In this document: positions 1-6,469 of the stretch, piece after piece
How positions within the stretch are numbered: position 1 is the first letter of the stretch
How the letters are laid out: each line of letters begins with the position of its first letter
Program-made: the position numbers and the translations under genes
From: Chrysochromulina parva
Lineage: Eukaryota; Haptophyta; Prymnesiales; Chrysochromulinaceae
Assembly (NCBI GenBank): GCA_002887195.1
Contig: PJAB01002017.1
Span: 1-10,968 of the forward strand
Direction: 5' to 3'
Length of the DNA: 10,968 nt
Notes under the pieces: generated by a model
Database searches by the model: none
The model's input: the letters and a program-made list of their open reading frames with translations, nothing else
What the model was told of the DNA's origin: nothing

Positions 1-89
<89 letters not shown>
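1..89. repeat. Poly-C homopolymer (89 nt)
   Basis: Every base from 1 to 89 is C, and unique sequence starts with G at 90. The tract adjoins the window edge and lies 85 nt before the first plausible ATG. It could be a genuine poly-C/poly-G tract, or an artefact of sequencing or contig-end assembly. It has no telomere-like unit structure. Confidence 0.95.
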
Positions 90-90
<1 letters not shown>

Positions 91-174
91 TGGTTACTCC
101 GGTGTGCAGGGGCCGTGGAGCAGAGGGTACGTGTTCCTTACCGTACACAGCTCGAGAACTGTGAACGTTCTGGC

Positions 175-1739
175 ATGGTCGGCATGAGAGAAGGCTCACC
201 GAGCGCCGTGATCGACTGGGCCGATGTGATCGCGAAGGTTTCGCTGGCCAGTCTCGCCCAGATCCTCAGCTCGCTCGAGCTTCCTCTGCAGCAGCACATC
301 GCCCAAGCGTTGCAGCAGCGGCATCAGAACGACGAGTCGCCATCACCGCCACCCTCATCATCACCGTGGAGCGTCGGGGCTGGCTCAGTCGCGTGGCTCC
401 TCGAAGAATGCCAGCTGACGACGCTATACGGCGAGACGTTTGACGAGTACGGGCTTGGCTCCGTGCAGGAGCTCATCCATCACGGCCGAGACGCCATGCA
501 CACGCTGCTCCGTGATCTCGGCGTCACCAGGGACCACCGCGACAAGCTCGAGCGGCTCGCCTTCTCTCCACGGCCGTGTGGCGCAAGCGGCGGCGCCTTC
601 GATGCAGGATTCCTCCGGGCGTGCCGTCCGCTGCACGTGCAGCACATGGGCTGCGAGAACATGGGGCCGCTCCTCTACGCCCTCACGCGCTTCGTCAAGC
701 CACGCCGTGTCCTCGAGGTCGGCGCAGGCTACACGTCCCTCTGGTTGCTGCGCGCGCTCGCGGACAACGACGCGGAGCTCGAGGCGTGCTCACAAGCGCT
801 GGCGGCCGACGGGTACAAGGTGAGCTCCGCCGATTGGATGGTCGACGGAATTGCGCCCGCGCTCTCGGCTCAAGAGGGTACCGGCGCTCTCGCGGGCACC
901 TCGTTTTGCTCGACGCTTCACACCTCGACGTTTCACACCTCGACGCTTCACACGATCGATGACATGGGTGCAGCCGAGGGCGGTAACCGCGGCTCGGCGC
1001 ATCTCGTGCGCGAGATTGCCGAGCAGCTCGGCCTGTGCGACCGGCTTCGGCTGCATGAGGGTGACGCTTACGCCTTGGCAAGTGACGCAGCATGGCTCGG
1101 CTCTTGCGGCAGCGGCGATGAAGAGGGGGCGGGCGCGGCGCACGCGTGCCCAGGTGCACAGCCAGGTTCACAGCTCTTCGATATGATGTGGCTGGACTTT
1201 GGCCTCGGCACAGGCTCCCGCATCGACAGCTTCTTGGATGCATGGTGGGCTCGGCTCCGACCGCTGATGACCGCTGATGACCGCTGATGATCGCTGATGA
1301 CCGATGATGACCGATGATGGCCGCTGATGACCGCTGATGACCGCTGATGACCCCTGATGACCCCTGATGACCGCTGATGACCTCCCTCATCAGGTGGGCT
1401 CGGCTCCGACCGGGAGGGCTTCTGCTGCTGCACTCGACGCTCACGAACGCGGTGACGCGTGAGTGGCTCGAGGCCCAGCGAGAACGCCTCAGGCCGCACG
1501 CGTGCCCCGGCGCCGTATCGGGCACAGGCACGCCAGCAGTCGCCGCCGAGGCCCCTGCACTCGACGACCTCCCAAGCAGCAGCAGCAGCAGCAGCAGGCA
1601 CACTCACACAAGGTCCCACCTGCTCGAGTACGAGACGCTCTCACTGCTAGAGCCGCACAAACGCTACCAGAACTCGGTCTCGATCTTTCAGAAGCGCGAC
1701 GGCGGCTGGGCGGAGCCCGTGCACACCATGTACCCGTGA
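175..1739 (+). CDS. SAM-domain plus class I methyltransferase protein, two exons
   Basis: Proposed CDS is join(175..1244, 1394..1739), 471 residues. Residues about 71-129 look like a sterile alpha motif domain (VAWLLEECQLTTLYGETF, then LRDLGVTRDHRDKLERL). Residues about 178-190 hold a Rossmann motif I, RVLEVGAGYTSLWLL, expected to bind S-adenosylmethionine. LHEGDA follows near 293 and FDMMWLDFG near 335. Splicing joins DAWWARLRP to GGLLLLHSTLTN, restoring the usual late strand of class I methyltransferases; the unspliced frame stops inside a minisatellite at 1285. The C-terminus EPHKRYQNSVSIFQKRDGGW ends at TGA 1737-1739. The frame is open upstream to a GTG at 115, but ATG 175 is the first in-frame ATG. 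A 15-bp repeat near 909-952 encodes STLHT-type copies, and AGC repeats near 1573 encode polyserine. The methyl acceptor is unknown. Small-molecule, sugar or protein substrates are all possible. Confidence 0.8.
1245..1393 (+). other. Intron of the methyltransferase gene, bounded by a 20-bp direct repeat
   Basis: Removing 149 nt (GTGGGC...TCATCAG, phase 2) joins two reading frames into one convincing methyltransferase sequence. The 20 bases GGTGGGCTCGGCTCCGACCG occur at 1244-1263 and again, identical, at 1393-1412. The first copy straddles the 5' splice site and the second straddles the 3' splice site, so the intron start is a copy of the exon-2 start. Between them are the minisatellite and a short pyrimidine-rich segment ending CTCATCAG. 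Confidence 0.85.
1261..1380 (+). repeat. 10-bp minisatellite, 12 units, inside intron
   Basis: Twelve consecutive units of CCGCTGATGA, with scattered substitutions (TCGCTGATGA, CCGATGATGG, CCCCTGATGA). Each unit has TGATGA, and period 10 rotates the frame, so any retention meets a stop. Confidence 0.95.
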
Positions 1740-2536
1740 CGCGCACGCGAACTTGCCCGGAACGTTCCGAACGGTTTTTCCAGATAAGTCCCAGAATTAA
1801 TCATCACACATGAAATGATGACAGTTAGACAGATGGACCGCGACGGCCACGTCGCAGGTTTCCGCAGGGTTTTTTATATTCGCATATGGTAGCACTGTCT
1901 CTTTTCGAGCCGAGGACCTTGTTCGCCGCCGCCGCCGCCTTCGCCGCCGCGCGCCGTAAGTAAGTAAGTAAGTAAACATCGCCAACAGGCAGCGTACACG
2001 TGGCGTTCGCCGCCGCCGCCTTCGCCGCCTCCTTCGCCGTTCTCTCCACCGCCTTCGCGCCGCCTTACCGCCATCCATCAAGCCCGAGGCCCGTGAAGGC
2101 CCGTGTTCTTCCCGAGGTCTCTTCACTCACTCCTGTACATTACCTCTGTTGTATCGTCCGCATGTGCCTGTTCAATATGGATGTTGGCGTTGCTAGAAGC
2201 CTTGCATCTGTGAGTCAAATTTTACCCTGTGTGCTGGGAGTGAGGGAGAGACCGACCTCACTGAGAGCGAAATTGAGTAACCCGAGCGAGCGAGTACTCA
2301 GTACTTGTGTAGACCGAGGGGTGCGGAGCCGTCCTTTGAGACTGTGTGGGGAGCGCGGGTGGACCGCGACGAAACTGTGCTGATGCTGTTCAACACAACG
2401 CGCGTACACGAAACTGTTTGACGAACCGTCAGGACGGCGCGGTCGGTCCAAGAGCGTCGCACCGCCCCACTGCGACCGCTATAGGGGGTGCAAGACCCTA
2501 GTCGGCGAGACACCGAAGGGCGTCGGGGATCACGCC
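1740..2536. other. Intergenic region, methyltransferase to transporter
   Basis: I see no credible gene here. Open frames on both strands are low-complexity translations (poly-Arg, Ala/Phe) of CCG/TTC triplets. Visible structure is a (GTAA)n run at 1953-1974 and an exact 25-bp direct repeat at 1921-1945 and 2005-2029. The last part (about 2160-2536) is less repetitive and probably includes the promoter and 5' UTR of the transporter gene. I could not identify a TATA box or initiator with confidence. Confidence 0.7.
1921..2029. repeat. 25-bp direct repeat flanking a GTAA array
   Basis: The same 25 bases, starting GTTCGCCGCCGCCGCC and ending TTCGCCGCC, occur at 1921-1945 and 2005-2029. Between them lie GTAAGTAAGTAAGTAAGTAA (1953 on) and a CAACAG at 1983-1988. 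The layout resembles the duplication-flanked introns elsewhere in the window, but it is not in a recognisable coding frame. Confidence 0.85.
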
Positions 2537-4707
2537 ATGGCGTCGAAAGTCGGAGGCAATTACGACTCCGTCTCTCGGCTCTCCTCCGTCTCGTCCAAGT
2601 CCGGACGGCCCACCATCAGCAGCTGCAGATCCTCGCGAAAGTCCACGACCCGAGACGGCACCGCAGAGTACAGCGCAGCGCTCCTCGACCAGGAGATGCC
2701 TGGCGCAGTGGAGGATGGCGGCGCCGTCGGCGCCGGCGCCGGCGGACTTGGCGAGAGCCGGCCAGTGCCCAGCCTCTTCGCGAAGGAGAACTGTGCTCTC
2801 GTCTGCCACTACATTTGCATCGGCGTCGTCAACGGGCTCCTCCAGAACGCGCTGCAGCCCTATTGCCAGTACGTGGTGCACGGCGCCCCCAACCAGTGCG
2901 CGACGCTGGCGACGTTTGTCAACCTGCCGTGGGGCTTCAAAGTCTTCTACGGCCTGCTCTCGGACGCGGTGCCCATCTGCGGGATGCACCGCAAGCCGTA
3001 CTTGATCCTCGGGTGGTTCCTCACCTTCCTCGGCTCGCTCTTCATCGCTCTGCTAGGCGAGTATGGCGTGCCGCTGCCGCTCGAGCTGATCGCGGGGATT
3101 TTCCTCGCGATCACGTTTGCGTACATCATCGCCGACTGCGCAGCCGATGCGGTGTGCGTCGCGTGGACCAACTTCGAACCCGAAGAGACGCGCGGCTCCC
3201 TCATCACGACGGCCTACCTCATTCGGTTCATCGCCAACATCCTCTCCTCCTCCGTGCTTGCGTTCATGTTCAACGGGCCGCCGACCGAGGGCTCGTTCTC
3301 ATGGGGGCTGACCACCTCGCAGCTCCTGTGGATCGTCGTGGGCACGGTGGCGCTGCTCATGTTCCCATCCCTAATTTGGATGAAGGAGCCCCAGGAGGAG
3401 CTGCCCGAGATGCCGATCTGCGAGCGGCTGATCCAGTTCCGCGACCTGATGGCGCAGCCTGCGGCGTATCGGATCGCGCTTTCGATGACCGGCCTCACGA
3501 CGCTCTCCCTCGTCACAAACAACGCCTCCAACAACGCGAACGCCGCGTGGTTCCACATGACCCCACTCCAATTCGGCTTGTCGTCGGCGATCAACTGTGT
3601 AGTGCTCTCGTATGGCATGTGGGCCTTCAAGCGCTATATGCTCAACGTCAACTGGCAGCTCTCTTTCGCCATCGGGATCATCGGCATGCAAATCCTCGGC
3701 CTCGTGTACCTGCTCACCATCTACGTCGGGATCTTCCGCAACGGCTGGTGGATCGTCTTCACGAGCCAGGACCAAGAGCTCGCGTGCGTGCTCCTCCGAT
3801 TTGCCTTCTGTGTGAATCTGAGCGCATCTGAGTGCATCTGAGTGCATCTGAGTGCAACTGAGTGCATCTGAGTGCATCTGTGTGCGTCATTAGGTACACG
3901 CTCATCTTTGCTATCGGAATCGTCATCATCCCTGAGATTGCCACCCCCGGGTTCGAAGGGATCGTGTACGGCGCGAGTACGCCTGCTCGCTTTCCACAGC
4001 CCCCCAATCGCATACGCGGGCTAGCGATGCTTCCCACAGCTCGCTTTCCACAGCCCCCCCCCCAATCGCACACGCGGGCTAGCGATGCTTCACTTGCCTC
4101 TAGCGGCTCACTCAGAACGGCTCCCTTGCCTTGCTTTCCCGCCGCCGCCGCTTCTGCCCGCTGCCGCTGCCTCCGCTGCCGCTGCCTCCGCTGCCTCCGC
4201 TGCTGCGGCGGCTGCTGCTGCTGCCGCCGCCGCCGCTGGTGCTGATGCTACAGACCTGCGGCCGCGCGAGCCACTTCGAGTCTCGTCATTTCAAGTCTCC
4301 TCACTTCGTCACCTCGCCTCTTCGAGTCTCGACCGTCCGCAGTCACCACATACCAAAACTGCTCACAAAACATCACGGCCGTGCTGAACAATCTGCTACT
4401 CGCGATCTGGCAGTCGAACACGAGCCAAGAGCAACTGGAGAGCGATACGCCGGAAGTGAAGCGCAATATGGCGTTCCTAACGGTGCTGACAGTGCTCGTG
4501 GCACTCTCTTCTCTCTTCGTCCTGCCGTTGCTGCCCTCGCAGAAGCCGGAGATCGCGCGGCTCAAGACGCAGCCGGGTTCCATCGTGATGGGCAACCTGA
4601 TGATGCTGCTGCTGGTCTTCATGATGGTCGTAGGCACCGTTTTCTCTTGCCTGCCCATCTTCCCGTCCACCGCATGCCTCATCATCGCCGGAGGCTCCGG
4701 CTGCTAA
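2537..4707 (+). CDS. BT1 / folate-biopterin transporter family membrane protein, three exons
   Basis: Proposed CDS is join(2537..3783, 3894..3976, 4343..4707), 564 residues. ATG 2537 has a strong context (GCCATGGCG). Residues 1-80 are a Ser/Gly-rich hydrophilic tail, and the rest is a polytopic major-facilitator-type membrane protein. Diagnostic for the BT1 family are WGFKVFYGLLSD followed by AVPICGMHRKPYLILGW (residues about 132-160), and TSQDQELA (about 409-416). Splicing joins QELA to YTLIFAIG and later GIVYGA to ITTYQN, both expected in this family. The final exon supplies hydrophobic helices (MAFLTVLTVLVALSSLFVLP; MMLLLVFMMVVGTVFS) and ends at TAA 4705-4707. Known members of the family carry folates or pterins, and plastid relatives occur in algae and plants. 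The substrate cannot be read here, and I see no clear plastid transit peptide. Confidence 0.85.
3784..3893 (+). other. Transporter intron 1 with 10-bp minisatellite
   Basis: 110 nt, GTGCGTG...GTCATTAG, phase 2. Removal restores QELA-YTLIFAIG, typical of BT1 proteins. The intron start (GTGCGTGCTCCTCCGATTTG) loosely resembles the exon-2 start (GTACACGCTCATCTTTG), a possible old duplication. Most of the interior is a minisatellite. Confidence 0.85.
3811..3886 (+). repeat. 10-bp minisatellite, about 7.5 units
   Basis: Repeated AGTGCATCTG units, with variants AGCGCATCTG, AGTGCAACTG and edge copies TGTGAATCTG and TGTGCG. Each unit boundary makes CTGAGTG, hence TGA. Period 10 places it in all frames. 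Confidence 0.9.
3977..4342 (+). other. Transporter intron 2
   Basis: 366 nt, GTACGCC...GTCCGCAG, phase 1. Splicing gives VYGA-ITTYQN, matching family expectation, while reading through gives a Pro/Arg/Ala low-complexity peptide. It holds a 54-bp tandem duplication with two extra TTTCCACAG sites, a CTG/CCG triplet block (about 4135-4250), and short TTCGAGTCTC-type repeats (4267-4332). Confidence 0.8.
3985..4091 (+). repeat. Imperfect ~54-bp tandem duplication in intron 2
   Basis: Two copies start GCTCGCTTTCCACAGCCCCC, at 3985 and 4039, and both continue through AATCGCAxACGCGGGCTAGC and GATGCTTC. The second copy has a longer C run. Each contains a pyrimidine-CACAG sequence that could act as a decoy or alternative 3' splice site. 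Confidence 0.9.
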
Positions 4708-5120
4708 GGGAAGACACAATGTACCATATTACCATATTTGGGGGGCTAGGGTTGGAGTTGCTTGGACCTTGGTCCGGAGCGAGGGAGCGTCGAGCTCGAA
4801 GCTTCGATCTCGATGCCTCGAATGTGCCCGAGTACATGGGCATGTCAACGCATATGCGCACCTTGTATGCGGCCTCTAATCCTAAGAAGCCTAAGTTCCT
4901 GACCACGTGTTCGCGCTTGGTCTGTTTTGTGTTTGTACGGTTAAGTGATCAAACACACAAACACACGTTCACATTCACACACGTTCACATTCTCCCCCGG
5001 TGTTTTCATATTGTCTCGCACATTCACATTCACACTCAATTTTGTGCCGTGCCCCCCATCGTCGCACGCGAGACCTCTTTATTCGCACGCGCCGCACAAC
5101 CCGCCGGCGCTGTGTGTACC
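4708..5120. other. Intergenic region upstream of the mARC gene
   Basis: An in-frame reading extends upstream from the mARC gene through this region. It is not protein-like and runs back into the transporter's third exon and second intron, so I treat it as noncoding. The region is more AT-rich than its neighbours. It contains repeated TTCACATTCACAC (4968-4980 and 5023-5035) within CA-rich sequence, likely promoter or 5' UTR of the next gene. Confidence 0.65.
4965..5036. promoter_or_regulatory. Repeated TTCACATTCACAC element upstream of the mARC gene
   Basis: The 13-mer occurs at 4968-4980 and 5023-5035, about 85-150 nt before ATG 5121. A 16-mer ACGTTCACATTCACAC is tandemly duplicated, with a partial second copy from 4981. 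A third copy lies at 10782-10794. It may be a promoter motif or merely CA-rich simple sequence. Confidence 0.35.
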
Positions 5121-6329
5121 ATGGAGATGCTGCAGGCCGGCCTTCGCGACCCCCCCGGCCTCTGGATTCTCGCGCTTTCAACCGCGCTCCACATCAAGAC
5201 CCACATCACAGGTGGGGATTGGCTGACGTATTCGATGATGTTCGCATTTGATGCGGTGTTCATCTGGTGGTGCTGGACCACACCTCAGCCGGTCGCTGTC
5301 GGCAAGGTGACGCAGCTGATCATCTACCCACTCAAGTCGGCGCGGGGGGTCTCGGTGAGCTCCGCAAAGCTGGATGCGTTCGGTCTGGCCTATGATCGGC
5401 GTTGGATGGTCGTGGACAAGGGCGGCAACTTCATGTCGCAGCGCCGCGCGCCGCGCCTGGCACTCATCGAGGCGCAGCTGCCCAAGTCGGACGACGAGCC
5501 GCTGCGGCTCCAGGACACCTCCGGCAAGATGAAGCCCTTGAGAGTGCCTCTCGTGCGCCACGCCGCGGAGGAGAGCCAAGTGCGTTGTTGGGATGACCAC
5601 ATTTCAGCCGTGGATCAGGGTGACGCGGCTGCCGCGTGGCTTGCAGCGGTGCTGGGCGTCGACGATGTTCGGCTGGTGCGCATGGCCGATGGCGCGACCC
5701 GACCGTGCAGCCCCAAGTACGCGCCCACGACGGCGCAGACGGCCTTCTCTGATGGGTTCCCCATCCTCCTCACCAACGACGCGTCACTCGCACAGCTCAA
5801 TGCCCGGCTCGAAGCGCGCGGGAAGGGCACCATCCCCATGGACCGGTTCCGACCCAACCTGGTCATCGGGGCCGCCAACGGCAGCGGCGAGGGCGGGGCG
5901 CTCGGGATGGCGCCCGGCCCCTTTGCCGAGGACGAGTGGGCGGCGATCACCATCGAACGAAATGGTCGAAATGAGGCGTCGTTTCGTGTCGTCAAGCCGT
6001 GTGCCCGCTGCAAGATGCCCACGATCAACCAGCAGACCGGCGTCCCCGACGGGCGCGGCTCGAGCGATGCCGTGCTCGGCGCCGACGACACCGATGAGGG
6101 GGGCGGACCCGTCGCGAGTGCGGAGCCGACGGCGACGCTGCGCACGTTCCGAACGGGTGAGCTCCTTGGCTACAAGAAGGCCGGGTGGAAGAACGACGTC
6201 TTCTTTGGTCAGAACCTGGTGATGCATGACGCGGAGGGCGCCACGATCCGCGTGGGTGACGCGGTCGTCGCCACGCAGCGCCGCCGACCGAGCTGGCTCG
6301 CTCGGGGCGTCCTCGGAGTTCACTATTGA
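5121..6329 (+). CDS. mARC-like MOSC-domain molybdenum protein
   Basis: Single exon, 402 residues, ATG 5121 in context TGTACCATGGAG, stop TGA 6327-6329. Residues about 12-52 contain two hydrophobic stretches (LWILALSTALHI; MMFAFDAVFIWWCW) suitable as a membrane anchor. The MOSC N-terminal barrel begins at VTQLIIYPLKSARGVSV, then AYDRRWMVVD and SQRRAPRLALI. The MOSC domain includes FPILLTNDASLAQLNARL, DRFRPNLVIG (about 241-250), KPCARCKMPTINQQTG with Cys294 and Cys297, and FFGQNLVMHDAEGATIRVGD near the end. One of the two cysteines should be the molybdenum ligand known in mitochondrial amidoxime-reducing components. That family reduces N-hydroxylated compounds with cytochrome b5 and its reductase on the outer mitochondrial membrane. 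A Gly/Asp/Ala-rich insert of about 30 residues follows the cysteine motif. Bacterial YcbX-type relatives are the alternative label. The compartment is inferred. Confidence 0.88.
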   Translation: MEMLQAGLRDPPGLWILALSTALHIKTHITGGDWLTYSMMFAFDAVFIWWCWTTPQPVAVGKVTQLIIYPLKSARGVSVSSAKLDAFGLAYDRRWMVVDKGGNFMSQRRAPRLALIEAQLPKSDDEPLRLQDTSGKMKPLRVPLVRHAAEESQVRCWDDHISAVDQGDAAAAWLAAVLGVDDVRLVRMADGATRPCSPKYAPTTAQTAFSDGFPILLTNDASLAQLNARLEARGKGTIPMDRFRPNLVIGAANGSGEGGALGMAPGPFAEDEWAAITIERNGRNEASFRVVKPCARCKMPTINQQTGVPDGRGSSDAVLGADDTDEGGGPVASAEPTATLRTFRTGELLGYKKAGWKNDVFFGQNLVMHDAEGATIRVGDAVVATQRRRPSWLARGVLGVHY

Positions 6330-6386
6330 GAGACGAAGCGCCACAGGGCGGCGCGATGTGACGGGGTTGCTGCTCATGGAAGTTGG

Positions 6387-6402
6387 GCTTGACATGTCAA
6401 GC
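6387..6402. promoter_or_regulatory. 16-bp perfect palindrome between the mARC and armadillo-like genes
   Basis: GCTTGACATGTCAAGC equals its own reverse complement. It lies 58 nt after the mARC stop and 68 nt before the next ATG, in a spacer of only 140 nt. A dimeric transcription-factor site is possible. A hairpin is less likely because there is no loop. Confidence 0.35.
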
Positions 6403-6469
6403 AGGTACCGGGTAGGGCTCAGGATTTCAGAGCCTCCAAACTGAAAATTTCGCGTCGTCCTGTGGCCAC

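Noticed and set aside
115..174. GTG start at 115 for the methyltransferase
   Set aside because: This is a eukaryotic gene and ATG 175 is the first in-frame ATG. The upstream part is short and adjoins the poly-C tract.
820..973. Extra intron in methyltransferase exon 1 starting AAG-GTGAGC
   Set aside because: The nearest good acceptor (973) would break frame, and unspliced sequence reaches a plausible IDDM segment. A 57-nt removal to 876 keeps frame, but I see no reason to prefer it.
695..1603. Minus-strand frames over the methyltransferase gene, and similar antisense frames elsewhere
   Set aside because: They are Arg/Ser/His-rich translations of satellites and GC-rich coding DNA with no recognisable domain.
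1797..2126. Minus-strand basic frame in the intergenic region
   Set aside because: The poly-Arg product of CCG/TTC triplets has no protein-like sequence.
2488..3831. 447-codon Arg/Ala-rich frame overlapping the transporter
   Set aside because: It is a shadow of the GC-rich transporter exon. The other frame has clear BT1 motifs and membrane helices.
4131..5120. Long upstream extension of the mARC reading frame
   Set aside because: It crosses transporter intron 2 and exon 3 in another frame and translates to low-complexity or nonsense sequence. Domain similarity begins only after ATG 5121.
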